Below, piece by piece: positions 8,411 through 16,510 of a stretch of 64,000 nt of DNA (the stretch's first letter is position 1; each line of letters starts with the position of its first letter). A program made the translations under genes and the position numbers. This stretch comes from Arthrobacter sp. UKPF54-2. Its GTDB lineage: Bacteria > Actinomycetota > Actinomycetes > Actinomycetales > Micrococcaceae. Where the stretch lies: contig NZ_CP040174.1 of assembly GCF_007858535.1 (NCBI RefSeq), positions 1,922,001 through 1,986,000 of the forward strand, written 5' to 3'. The notes beneath the pieces are model-generated. The model was not told where the DNA came from. It did no database searches and saw only the letters and a list, made by a program, of their open reading frames with translations.

Positions 8411-9594
8411 CGCACGCGGCAGGCGGGCCAGTCGTGCAGCCGGGGCCGCCCGACTGGGACAGCCTGCTGGCCGCGGCCTGCCGCGGCATAGGGCTGGAGA
8501 CCGCCTATCAGCCCATTATTGACACCGCCCGGGGCACGGTGGTGGGCTATGAGGCCCTTGCGCGGTTTCCCGGCTATGCCGAGAAGAACCCCGAAGTCTG
8601 GTTTTCAGCCGCGCGGGAGCATGGCAAGGCCGCCGAGCTTGAGGCTGCGGCGCTGCGAGCCGCGCTGAAGGCACGCGCCGCGCTGCCGGCCAACTGCTTC
8701 CTGACGCTGAACGTCTCGCCGGAACTGCTTACCTCGGACGCCATCCGCCGTATCTGGCGGGACGAAGGCGCGCTCGGCGGACTCATCGTCGAACTGACGG
8801 AGCAGACGCCGATTGAGTCGTATGTGAAGCTAGAACCTGACCTCAACCAGTTGCGCGCCGCCGGCGCCCTGATCGCCGTCGACGATGCCGGAGCCGGCTA
8901 CGCGGGGCTGCGCCACCTGCTGGACCTGCGGCCCTCGATGATCAAGATCGACCGTGCGCTGATCCAGGACGTCGACCGCGACGAGGCGAAACGGGCCCTC
9001 ATCGGGATGCTCGGCGCGTTTGCCAGCCGTGTCGACGCCTGGATCCTGGCCGAGGGCGTGGAAAGGGCCGAGGAGCTCGACGCGCTCGTGTCGATGGGGG
9101 TTCCCCTCGTCCAGGGTTACTACCTCGCCCGGCCCGCTCCGCCCTGGGCCGGCATTGACCTAGAGGTGGCGCACCGCCTCGCCAGCGCCCGTCCGGTTAC
9201 CCACAAAAGGATCGTCCGCGACGTCGTCGAACCGGCGGCGACGGCGACGAGTGTCACGCAGGCGGCCGAAGCCTTCGCGGCCAACCCCGTGCTGGACGCC
9301 GTTGTGCTGCTGGGCGAGCACCTGCGGCCGGTCGCGGTGCTGGGCGCCGGTGCGTCCGCGCTCGGGGTGGTCAGCCCCGGGATGCGGGTGAACCTCGATA
9401 CCCCGCTCAGCCTGGCGCTGGCACGTTCCATGACGAGGCCGCCGAACCAGCGGTTCGACCCGCTTCTGGTGACAGACAACGCCGGCCGCTTCGCCGGCGT
9501 CGCCCGGATGGAGCGCATGGTCATCGCAGTGGCCGGGACCGCCGACCCGTCCGACGGGACTGCCGACCGCTCCGCGGACCAGGGCGCGGACTAG
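8407..9594 (+). CDS. EAL-domain cyclic di-GMP phosphodiesterase with CBS-like C-terminus
   Basis: 395 residues. An EAL domain (about 15-245) carries the main catalytic motifs: GYEALAR (the EAL glutamate), NVSP, ELTEQTP, VDDAGAGY, IKIDR, AEGVER and QGYYLARP. The usual DDFG is DDAG here, but the metal-binding aspartates remain, so hydrolysis of cyclic di-GMP to pGpG is likely. Residues about 265-390 resemble a CBS-pair-like sensory region. No membrane segment is seen, so it is cytoplasmic. The TTG start overlaps the DUF1059 stop, and the stop overlaps the end of the convergent lipoprotein gene by four bases. Confidence 0.88.
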   Translation: MTHAAGGPVVQPGPPDWDSLLAAACRGIGLETAYQPIIDTARGTVVGYEALARFPGYAEKNPEVWFSAAREHGKAAELEAAALRAALKARAALPANCFLTLNVSPELLTSDAIRRIWRDEGALGGLIVELTEQTPIESYVKLEPDLNQLRAAGALIAVDDAGAGYAGLRHLLDLRPSMIKIDRALIQDVDRDEAKRALIGMLGAFASRVDAWILAEGVERAEELDALVSMGVPLVQGYYLARPAPPWAGIDLEVAHRLASARPVTHKRIVRDVVEPAATATSVTQAAEAFAANPVLDAVVLLGEHLRPVAVLGAGASALGVVSPGMRVNLDTPLSLALARSMTRPPNQRFDPLLVTDNAGRFAGVARMERMVIAVAGTADPSDGTADRSADQGAD

Positions 9595-10409
9595 CCCTCC
9601 CCGTTCCCGAGCGGCACGAGGCGGAACGAGTACTGCCCGGTGCCGCCGGAGGGGGCCATGCTCAGCTCGGCACCCTCCGAGGTCAGTTGTACTCGGGTGC
9701 TGATGACCTCCCCGCACGGGACGCTCACTTCGGCCAGGACCCCGGCGCCGTTCCAGCTGCGGATGGACAGCTGCGTCACCGGCGTCCCGCGGCAGGCGAA
9801 GTTCAATTCGTAACGGCCGGGAGGTGCCAAGAGGCCGAAGTTCGTTGGCGCGTCGGCCGTGGCGGACCCCCGGTACTCGCCGGGCTTGGACGGGTCCAGG
9901 ACATCCCGTGCCCAGGCGCTGGCACCGAAATTCTCGCGCAGTGATTCGTCCGAGTTGGGCTCGATCTTGACCCCGGCGACGCCGGTGCCGAGACCGCCCA
10001 GTGCCGTGGCGCGGGCTGTCAGTTTTCCTCCGGTGTGGCGGAAAAACGAGGCCCGGGTTTCGCCGCAGGGGTAGTCCCAGGCTTGCGGAAGCGCCTGCTC
10101 GGGCAGCAACTTCACTTCGAGCCGGGCGGCACCGGAGCAGGCAGCGGTCAACAGGTAGTCTCCGGCGGCAAGCTGCACCGTCCACTCCGCCGGCGTTCCA
10201 CTGGCGTACGGGAATCCGGCGACCGCCGGCGGTCCGCCGAGCTGCCTGGTCACTTCGGCGAGGAACACCCCAGGATCGACGGAGTGTGTGGCAGTCGGCG
10301 TGGGCCCTACCGGCTCGTCTGGGCTGTATTCGCAGGCGGCCAGCGGCAGGAGCAGAACCAGCAAAAACACCTTTGCGCGCAGGATCCGCGCCCCCCACAG
10401 AGCCGACAT
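9591..10409 (-). CDS. Putative lipoprotein
   Basis: 272 residues with a basic N-terminus, a hydrophobic stretch (VFLLVLLLPLAAC) and a lipobox LAAC at about residue 26, so it should be lipid-anchored on the outer face of the membrane. The mature part has proline/threonine-rich spacing and then two beta-rich repeats, each with a pattern like YLLTAACSGAARLEVKL and YELNFACRGTPVTQLSI, suggesting duplicated Ig- or jellyroll-like sandwiches with paired cysteines. Function unknown. The ATG lies six bases after a TAGACT -10 box (10416-10421). It converges with the EAL gene. Confidence 0.75.
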   Translation of the reverse strand: MSALWGARILRAKVFLLVLLLPLAACEYSPDEPVGPTPTATHSVDPGVFLAEVTRQLGGPPAVAGFPYASGTPAEWTVQLAAGDYLLTAACSGAARLEVKLLPEQALPQAWDYPCGETRASFFRHTGGKLTARATALGGLGTGVAGVKIEPNSDESLRENFGASAWARDVLDPSKPGEYRGSATADAPTNFGLLAPPGRYELNFACRGTPVTQLSIRSWNGAGVLAEVSVPCGEVISTRVQLTSEGAELSMAPSGGTGQYSFRLVPLGNGEG

Positions 10410-10528
10410 GCCCCGAGTCTAACGCCGGCGCCCCCCGCGGCGCGGCGCGGCGGGGGCTGCGGACCTGTGGGCAGGACCACGACCTCTTCCAGCGCATCCT
10501 CTACTGATCCTCGTGCCAGACTCTCAGG

Positions 10529-10933
10529 GTGACTGACGGATCTTTCGGTGCGCTGCACCATGTGGAACTCTGGGTGCCGGACCTGGGCAGGGCCACGGAC
10601 CAATGGGGCTGGCTGTTGACCCGGCTCGGCTACGACCAGTACCAGGACTGGCCCCTCGGGCGGAGCTGGCGGCGCGGACCGACGTACATCGTCGTCGAGC
10701 AATCCCCGGACCTGAGCGGCACCACCCACCGGCGCACAGCGCCCGGCCTGAACCACGTGGCCTTCCATGCCGGGACCCGGCGGCAGGTGGACACCATGGC
10801 GGCCGACGCTCCTGCCCACGGCTGGACCGATCTGTTTCCGGAGAAGTATCCCCATGCCGGCGGCCCCGAGCACTTCGCCGCCTACCTGGTGAATTCGGAC
10901 GGCTTCGAGGGCGAACTGATCGCCGCGGACTGA
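10529..10933 (+). CDS. VOC family (glyoxalase-like) protein
   Basis: 134 residues of the vicinal oxygen chelate superfamily. The N-terminal LHHVELWVPDL contains the first metal-ligand histidine, GLNHVAFHAGTRRQVD the second, and the C-terminal GFEGELIAAD the glutamate, giving a paired beta-alpha-beta-beta-beta fold. These are the usual metal ligands, so a metal-dependent activity is plausible, but the substrate is unknown. GTG start with a weak CAGACT -10-like box six bases upstream. It is followed 31 bases later by the S51-like gene. Confidence 0.8.
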   Translation: MTDGSFGALHHVELWVPDLGRATDQWGWLLTRLGYDQYQDWPLGRSWRRGPTYIVVEQSPDLSGTTHRRTAPGLNHVAFHAGTRRQVDTMAADAPAHGWTDLFPEKYPHAGGPEHFAAYLVNSDGFEGELIAAD

Positions 10934-10964
10934 AGCGGGGCTGCCCGGCCGGTAGCGTGGCCCC

Positions 10965-11693
10965 ATGAGCATCATCCTGGTGGGCGGCGGCCCCGATACC
11001 GTCACAACCCCGGTGGTCTTCGACCGCTTTGTGAAGGATGTCCGGCACCGCGCCGGCGGACACCGGCCTCCCAGGATCGCCGTCGTGCTCTTCGACCGCG
11101 ACGGCAGCTCGGAGTATTTCCTGCCCGCCTACCTGGAGCCGCTGCAGGCGCGCATGCCCTGCGATGTGGCGGCCACCTTGCTGCGCACCGGCGAGCCGGC
11201 CTATCCGGCGGCGTTCGACGGCGTCGACGGGATTATCGTCGGGGGCGGACCGACCCCCGAGTACCTCGCGGGCCTGCTCGGCTCGGCGGCGGCGATCCGG
11301 GCCGCGGCTGCAGCGGGGGTGCCCTACCTGGGTTTCTCCGCGGGGGCCATGATCGCACCTCAGCGGGCGCTGGTGGGCGGCTACCGGATCCGGGGCACCG
11401 CGGTGTGCTCGGAGGAATGCTCCGAAGGCCTCGACGAACTCGACGTCCGCGACGGCCTGGGACTGGTGCCGTTCGCCGTCGACGTCCATGCCGCGCAGGC
11501 AGGCACCCTGAGCCGGGCGGTCGGGGCCGTGGCGGCGGGCCTCGTGGACCGGGCGGTGGCGGTGGACGAGAACACCGCGCTGGTGCTGCGCCACACGGAC
11601 TTGGAGGACCTGGAAGTGATCGGCGCCGGGAACTGCTGGAGCATCCGCGGCTCCGGGACGAAAGCCACGGTGGCAGTCCTTTCCGCCCGCTGA
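10965..11693 (+). CDS. Peptidase S51-like (PepE/cyanophycinase fold) protein
   Basis: 242 residues with a flavodoxin-like class I glutamine-amidotransferase-type fold. The segment GIIVGGGPTPEYLAGLL is followed by the nucleophile turn LGFSAGAMIA (serine near residue 125), typical of dipeptidase E and cyanophycinase relatives. The histidine in AVDVHAAQAG is the likely second catalytic residue. The substrate cannot be assigned. The ATG at 10965 lies exactly six bases after TAGCGT, so the gene has its own promoter and a leaderless mRNA despite its closeness to the VOC gene. Confidence 0.8.
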   Translation: MSIILVGGGPDTVTTPVVFDRFVKDVRHRAGGHRPPRIAVVLFDRDGSSEYFLPAYLEPLQARMPCDVAATLLRTGEPAYPAAFDGVDGIIVGGGPTPEYLAGLLGSAAAIRAAAAAGVPYLGFSAGAMIAPQRALVGGYRIRGTAVCSEECSEGLDELDVRDGLGLVPFAVDVHAAQAGTLSRAVGAVAAGLVDRAVAVDENTALVLRHTDLEDLEVIGAGNCWSIRGSGTKATVAVLSAR

Positions 11694-11702
11694 CGGAACC
11701 CC

Positions 11703-11731
11703 TTGGCACCTTTGTTACTGGCGGGTAACAT
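11703..11731 (+). promoter_or_regulatory. SigA-type promoter with overlapping inverted repeat
   Basis: TTGGCA (11703-11708), a 17-base spacer and TAACAT (11726-11731) form a near-consensus housekeeping promoter. The ATG follows at 11739, so the transcript is nearly or fully leaderless. An inverted repeat GTTAC-N6-GTAAC (11714-11718 and 11725-11729) overlaps the spacer and -10 box and would let a repressor block RNA polymerase. Confidence 0.7.
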
Positions 11732-11738
11732 AAGCTCC

Positions 11739-12284
11739 ATGCATCTGCTCCTCCGCACCCTCCTCCTGCTCATCACGTCCGCCCGGCGCTCCCCGCTGAG
11801 CATCTGGGACGCCTCGTCGCTGCCGCTGCGTGTCCTGCCGACGGACATCGACATCGCGCTGCACGTCAACAACGGCATGTATTTCTCGCTGATGGACCTG
11901 GGCCGGTTTGACCTGATGGCACGCAGCGGCACCTGGAAGGCCATCCGCCGGCGGGGCTGGACGCCGGTGGTGGCGGGGGAGACCATCGCCTTCCGCCGCT
12001 CCCTGCAGCTGTGGCAGCAGTACACCATCGAGACCAAGGTGATCGGGCTGGACGAGAAGGCCATCTACTTTGAACAGCGCATGGTGGCCGACGGCGAAAT
12101 CTACGCCCGCGCCCACATCGCAACGCGGCTGGTCAACAAGGGCAAGCCGGTCAGCCAGGAAGAGATCATCCGCGAATTCGGTGCGCCGCCGGCGGACCTG
12201 GAATTGCCGGCATGGATCCACTACTGGCGTGAGACCAATGCGCTGCCCGGCGCCCGCCGTCCGGCCCCGCATGTCTGGGCCTGA
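11739..12284 (+). CDS. Hotdog-fold acyl-CoA thioesterase
   Basis: 181 residues. The motif DIDIALHVNNGMYFSLMDLGR (central part HVNNGMY) is characteristic of 4HBT/THEM-type hotdog thioesterases, which hydrolyse acyl-CoA or acyl-ACP; the N-terminal hydrophobic stretch MHLLLRTLLLLI may be a membrane-facing helix. The start at 11739 was preferred over an earlier in-frame TTG because it fits the promoter upstream. The gene probably acts in lipid turnover together with the acyl-CoA ligase nearby, but it is transcribed alone. Confidence 0.85.
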   Translation: MHLLLRTLLLLITSARRSPLSIWDASSLPLRVLPTDIDIALHVNNGMYFSLMDLGRFDLMARSGTWKAIRRRGWTPVVAGETIAFRRSLQLWQQYTIETKVIGLDEKAIYFEQRMVADGEIYARAHIATRLVNKGKPVSQEEIIREFGAPPADLELPAWIHYWRETNALPGARRPAPHVWA

Positions 12285-12377
12285 TCTTTGCACCTGGCCT
12301 GCCGGCTGGCCCGCCCGGGATGTGCCAACAGCGAAACGCGGGGGACTTTCCCGGGCCGCTCGCGTACCGTTGAACCC

Positions 12378-12785
12378 ATGGCAACCGTAGACATTACAGG
12401 TGAACAGTTCGCATCGACCGTCGAGGACAACGACATCGTCCTCGTAGATTTCTGGGCCGAATGGTGCGGCCCGTGCAAGCAGTTTGGCCCCACGTACGCC
12501 GCCGTCTCCGAGAAGCACCCGGACGTCGTGTTCTCCAAGGTGGACACCGAGGCGGAGCAGCAGCTTGCCGCCGAGGCGGGCATCACCTCGATCCCCACCC
12601 TGATGGCCTTCCGCGAGAAAGTGCTGGTGTTCTCCCAGCCGGGCGCGCTGAACGCCCAGCAGCTGGAGCAGGTGGTGGACGCCGTCAAGGCCCTGGACAT
12701 GGAGGAAGTCCACGCCCACGTGGCGCGCTCGCAGGCCGAGGCAGCCGTATCCCCGCAGGACGGCACCCAGATCCCGGACGCCTAG
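12378..12785 (+). CDS. trxA: Thioredoxin
   Basis: 135 residues with the active site WCGPCK (Cys30, Cys33) in the usual VDFWAEWCGPC context and the cis-proline in TSIPTLMAF. It reduces protein disulfides in the cytoplasm, using thioredoxin reductase (not in this window). A C-terminal extension of about 25 residues beyond the fold is rich in Ala and Glu. The ATG follows a TACCGT box seven bases upstream, so transcription is probably independent and nearly leaderless. Other thioredoxins may exist elsewhere, so the exact gene symbol is tentative. Confidence 0.9.
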   Translation: MATVDITGEQFASTVEDNDIVLVDFWAEWCGPCKQFGPTYAAVSEKHPDVVFSKVDTEAEQQLAAEAGITSIPTLMAFREKVLVFSQPGALNAQQLEQVVDAVKALDMEEVHAHVARSQAEAAVSPQDGTQIPDA

Positions 12786-12818
12786 TCGGCGCTTTTAGCT
12801 ACGCGCTGCGGGGGCGCC

Positions 12819-13097
12819 TTAGAGCCGTTCCAGCCGCACAGGCTCGGCCAGCAGTGCGCTCAGGGACTCGTTCAGGTCCTGGAGGGCGGTGCCCTTGGCA
12901 TGCCGGTCCAGGTCCTCCTGCGAGGCCCACTGCTCGGTCAGCACCAGCTTGTCCTCGGACGCCTCGGTCAGCTCGTACCGGAGACAGCCGGGTTCGTTGA
13001 CCACCTCGTCGATCGCGATCTCGAGGGCTAGTTTCACGCGGAAGAATTCGCCCTCATTGGGGATGAAAGTGGCCTGCAGGTCAATGGGTGCGCTCAT
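12819..13097 (-). CDS. Antibiotic biosynthesis monooxygenase (ABM) family protein
   Basis: 92 residues with the ABM ferredoxin-like dimer fold: an N-terminal strand (IDLQATFIP), helix, EPGCLRYELTEAS and the FVLTEQW-type motif seen here as LVLTEQWASQEDLDRH. Relatives include quinol monooxygenase YgiN and heme-degrading or anthrone oxygenases; this one lacks residues that would decide among them. The ATG lies six bases after a TAGGGT box on the minus strand. It converges with the thioredoxin gene. Confidence 0.85.
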   Translation of the reverse strand: MSAPIDLQATFIPNEGEFFRVKLALEIAIDEVVNEPGCLRYELTEASEDKLVLTEQWASQEDLDRHAKGTALQDLNESLSALLAEPVRLERL

Positions 13098-13208
13098 GGT
13101 TTCACCCTACCGGGCGGCCGTCGGCGCACCGCAGAATGTGCACAAGATTTCGTAGGACTTCCACGCTTTGCCCTTCTCATGCCGCCGGGCTGTTGGTAGC
13201 GTCGCACC

Positions 13209-14885
13209 ATGCTTGCCTACACAGCCGGGGACACTGACGTCCCGCTGCTCAACGAGACCATCGGCGACAACTTCGAGCGGATCGTGGCCCGGTTCCCGTA
13301 CCACGACGCCCTGATCGAGGCGGCGGCCATCCCCGGCGGGGAAGCCAGGCGGTGGAGCTATACCAAAATGAACGACGACGTCGACCGGCTTGCCCGCGCG
13401 CTCCTCGCCGTCGGTGTGGGCAAGGGGGAGCGGATCGGGATCTGGAGCCCGAACTGCGCCGAATGGACCATCCTGCAGTACGCCACCGCGAAGATCGGGG
13501 CCATCCTGGTCAACGTGAACCCGGCCTACCGCAGCCACGAGCTGGAGTTCGTCGTCCGGCAGAACGGCATGCGGATGCTGGTGGCAGCCCCCTCGGACAA
13601 GAACAGCGACTACACCGGCATGGCGCGCCACGCCCTGGCCGAATGCCCCGAACTGCGCGAGCTGGTGTTCCTGCCCGACGGCGGCCAGCCGGGCCTCGCC
13701 GCCGGAGCCCCGGAAAGCGAGGCGGAGCGGACGTACGCCGAACTGCTGCGGCGGGCCGACGACGTCGCACATTCGGACCTGTTGGCGCGGATGGCAGAGC
13801 TGGATCCGCATGACGCGATCAACCTGCAGTACACCTCCGGCACCACCGGCTTCCCCAAGGGCGCCACCCTGACGCACCACAACCTGCTCAACAACGGCTA
13901 CTCCATCGGCGAGCTGCTGGGGTACACCGAGCACGACCGGGTGGTGCTGCCGGTGCCGTTCTACCACTGCTTCGGCATGGTGATCGGAAACCTGGCCGCC
14001 TTCAGCCACGGCGCCGCCACCATCATCCCGGGGCGCGGGTTCTCGCCGGCCGCGGCCCTGGAGGCCGTGCAGGACTTCGGCGGAACCTCGCTCTACGGCG
14101 TGCCGACCATGTTCATCGCGGAGCTCGCGCTGCCGGACTTCGCTTCCTACGACCTCTCCACCCTGCGCACCGGCGTGATGGCCGGCTCGCTGTGCCCCAT
14201 CGAGGTGATGAACCGGGTGATCGCCGAGATGAACATGCGCGACGTCGCCATCTGCTACGGGATGACCGAGACCTCGCCGGTCTCCACCATGACCCGCGGC
14301 GGGGACACCCTGGCCCAGCGCACGCAGACCGTGGGCCGGACCTTGCCGCAGCTGGAGAGCCAGGTAGTGGACCCGATGACCGGTGAGGTGCTGCAGCGCG
14401 GCGACATCGGCGAGTTGTGCACCCGCGGCTACTCCGTGATGCAGGGCTACTGGAACCAGCCGGAGAAGACCGCGGAGGCGATCGACGACGAGGGCTGGAT
14501 GCACACCGGGGACCTGGCCCGGATGGACGAGGACGGTTATCTCGTGATCGAGGGCCGGATCAAGGACATGGTGATCCGCGGCGGCGAGAACATTTACCCG
14601 CGCGAAATCGAGGAGTTCCTCTACACCCACCCGGACATCCAGGACGTGCAGGTGATCGGCGTCCCGGATGCCAGCTACGGCGAGGAACTCATGGCCTGCG
14701 TCATCCTCAAACCCGGCGCCGCCCCGCTGGACGCTGCTGCCCTTGCGGAGTTCTGCCGCGGGAAGCTGGCGCACTACAAAATCCCGCGCTACGTCGAGGT
14801 CCGCGAGAGCTTCCCGATGACCGTGTCCGGCAAGATCCGCAAGGTGGACATGCGCCAGGAGGCCGTGGCGAGGCTGGGCCTCTAA
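13209..14885 (+). CDS. Acyl-CoA synthetase (AMP-binding, FadD-type)
   Basis: 558 residues. Activates a carboxylic acid, probably a medium or long-chain fatty acid, to its CoA thioester via an acyl-AMP. The P-loop YTSGTTGFPKG is at 208-218, the ICYGMTETSPV motif near 350, WMHTGDLARMDEDGYL near 433, and the C-terminal catalytic lysine in TVSGKIRK near 541. The sequence resembles the FadD13/fatty-acyl ligase group more than acetyl-CoA synthetase. The ATG lies six bases after TAGCGT, so a leaderless mRNA is likely. The convergent DNA glycosylase gene begins 13 bases after its stop. Confidence 0.92.
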   Translation: MLAYTAGDTDVPLLNETIGDNFERIVARFPYHDALIEAAAIPGGEARRWSYTKMNDDVDRLARALLAVGVGKGERIGIWSPNCAEWTILQYATAKIGAILVNVNPAYRSHELEFVVRQNGMRMLVAAPSDKNSDYTGMARHALAECPELRELVFLPDGGQPGLAAGAPESEAERTYAELLRRADDVAHSDLLARMAELDPHDAINLQYTSGTTGFPKGATLTHHNLLNNGYSIGELLGYTEHDRVVLPVPFYHCFGMVIGNLAAFSHGAATIIPGRGFSPAAALEAVQDFGGTSLYGVPTMFIAELALPDFASYDLSTLRTGVMAGSLCPIEVMNRVIAEMNMRDVAICYGMTETSPVSTMTRGGDTLAQRTQTVGRTLPQLESQVVDPMTGEVLQRGDIGELCTRGYSVMQGYWNQPEKTAEAIDDEGWMHTGDLARMDEDGYLVIEGRIKDMVIRGGENIYPREIEEFLYTHPDIQDVQVIGVPDASYGEELMACVILKPGAAPLDAAALAEFCRGKLAHYKIPRYVEVRESFPMTVSGKIRKVDMRQEAVARLGL

Positions 14886-14898
14886 GCGCAACGAGGGG

Positions 14899-15879
14899 TC
14901 AGTGTTTCCGGTGGTCCTGGATGGTCATCCGCGGGCCGAAGACCGGCTTGCGGAAGCCGCTGAGGCCGATCATGCGGACCACCCGCTGCCGGTGGCCGGC
15001 CCAGGGGGCGAGCAGCCGCAGCATACCGGCGTCGTCCGTCCTCCGCCCGGTCAGGGCAGCGCCAACATAGGCGGCCAGATGGTAGTCGCCCACGGCGATC
15101 GAGTCCGGGCAGCCGTGGGTGCGCTGTACCACCTCCGCCGCGGTCCAGACGCCGATCCCGGGAAGTGTCTGCAGCTTCGCGGCCGCCTCGGCGGCGGGCA
15201 GCGCCGCGAGCCGTTCGAGCGCGACGGCGGAGCGGAGCGCCCGCATGACCGTGTCCGAGCGTTGCGGGCCTACTCCGGCCTTGTGCCATTCCCAGGACGG
15301 AATGCGCAGCCACTGCGCCGGCGTTGGCTGGACCCGGAGTTCCGCCGGCGCCACGGTGCCCGCGCCGGGGGCCGGGGTCCCGAAACGGTACATCAGGTAG
15401 CGGTAGCCCCGGCGGGCCTCGATCACGGTGACTTTCTGCTCGAGGACGGTGGGCACCAGCGCGTCGACCATCCGGCCGGTGGAGGGCAGCCGGACGGCGG
15501 GGTTCCGGCGTCGGGCGTCGATGACCATGCGGGGGAGGGTGGCGTGGAAGACCGGATCGTCGAAGGCCGTCCAGTCGTCGTCGTGGCCGAGCAGCCGCGG
15601 AACGGCCCGGACCGCCTCCTCCGCACCGGGTCCCCAGGCGCGTGCCTCGATCACGGGTGAGGCCGCCGGGCCGGTGCTGGCCAGGCGCAGCGTGGCCGGG
15701 CCGGCCGCCGTCGTGAATGCCATCCAGAAGCCGTCCGGCGCCACCCGGATCGCGGGGTCGCCGTGCCCCCGGCGGAGCGTGCCGAGGGTCTGCAGGAGAT
15801 CGTAGGGCCCGCCCGGGTGCCACCGGAGCGAGGCGTCCGCCGCGGCGGCGGCGCGGGCCGGGAGCTCTGCGGTGGTCAT
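14899..15879 (-). CDS. AlkA-like DNA-3-methyladenine glycosylase
   Basis: 326 residues. The C-terminal two thirds is an HhH-GPD DNA glycosylase: the helix-hairpin-helix LPGIGVWTAAEV is followed by the catalytic aspartate in IAVGDYHLA. It would excise alkylated purines during base excision repair. No FeS-cluster cysteines are present, which fits the AlkA/DNA-3-methyladenine glycosylase 2 branch. The frame is open further upstream, but the ATG at 15879 (MTTAELPARA) gives a sensible N-terminus. Confidence 0.88.
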   Translation of the reverse strand: MTTAELPARAAAAADASLRWHPGGPYDLLQTLGTLRRGHGDPAIRVAPDGFWMAFTTAAGPATLRLASTGPAASPVIEARAWGPGAEEAVRAVPRLLGHDDDWTAFDDPVFHATLPRMVIDARRRNPAVRLPSTGRMVDALVPTVLEQKVTVIEARRGYRYLMYRFGTPAPGAGTVAPAELRVQPTPAQWLRIPSWEWHKAGVGPQRSDTVMRALRSAVALERLAALPAAEAAAKLQTLPGIGVWTAAEVVQRTHGCPDSIAVGDYHLAAYVGAALTGRRTDDAGMLRLLAPWAGHRQRVVRMIGLSGFRKPVFGPRMTIQDHRKH

Positions 15880-15991
15880 CCGAATATGTTCCCACGCCCG
15901 GCCCGCGGCGGGGGCATCCGGGCGGCGTCCGGGACGCCGGCGGGCGCTCCCCGAGAGCACCGGCGGAGGGGAGCCGCGGGTCCAACGGCCC

Positions 15992-16021
15992 TTAACCGCC
16001 GCCCCGTGACGGGCTTAGAAT
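15992..16021 (+). promoter_or_regulatory. Promoter for the VOC gene at 16086
   Basis: TTAACC (15992-15997), an 18-base spacer and TAGAAT (16016-16021). The predicted start of transcription near 16028 leaves a leader of about 58 bases with an AGGAGA ribosome-binding site, unlike the many leaderless genes here. Confidence 0.5.
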
Positions 16022-16085
16022 CCGGCTGGGGCACGGAGTTCCGCGCCCGCCCGGGAACGGATCCCTTGAGTGTCAGGAGAGTGTG

Positions 16086-16505
16086 ATGGCTGGTGGAGTG
16101 GTGCACTTCGAGCTTCCGGCGGACGACGAAAACCGGGCCCGGGAGTTCTACAGTTCGGTGTTCGGCTGGGGTTTCCAGGTCATGCCGGAGATGGAATACA
16201 GCCTGGCCATGACCACGCCGATGGACGAGCAGGGCCGTCCGGCGGTCACCGGGTCCATCAACGGCGGCCTGTTCCGCCGCGGCGACCTGACGGCGCCGGT
16301 GGTGACGGTCGACGTCGAGGACATCGACGCCGCGTTGGAGCAGATCGTGGCCGGCGGCGGCTCGGTCCACCGCGGCAAGATGGAGGTGCCCGGGTCCGGC
16401 TGGAACGCGTACTTCAAGGACACCGAGGGCAACGTTGTGGGGCTCTGGCAGAACGCGGTCCCGGAAGCCTCGGCGGAATCCGCGGGGAACGACCTCGGCG
16501 CGTGA
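16086..16505 (+). CDS. VOC family protein
   Basis: 139 residues of the glyoxalase/bleomycin-resistance superfamily. It shows the N-terminal VVHFELPADD, a domain-swapped paired beta-alpha-beta-beta-beta layout, PVVTVDVEDIDAALEQI at the start of the second half, and YFKDTEGNVVGLWQ at the end, typical of VOC proteins of the CFP30-like group. The metal site is not clear. Both GTG (16083) and ATG (16086) are possible; the ATG has the better spacing to AGGAGA. Confidence 0.85.
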   Translation: MAGGVVHFELPADDENRAREFYSSVFGWGFQVMPEMEYSLAMTTPMDEQGRPAVTGSINGGLFRRGDLTAPVVTVDVEDIDAALEQIVAGGGSVHRGKMEVPGSGWNAYFKDTEGNVVGLWQNAVPEASAESAGNDLGA

Positions 16506-16510
16506 CGGGC

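Noticed and set aside
13107..14891. 594-codon minus-strand frame opposite the acyl-CoA ligase gene
   Set aside because: Shadow frame of a convincing AMP-binding enzyme; composition is typical of antisense high-GC frames.
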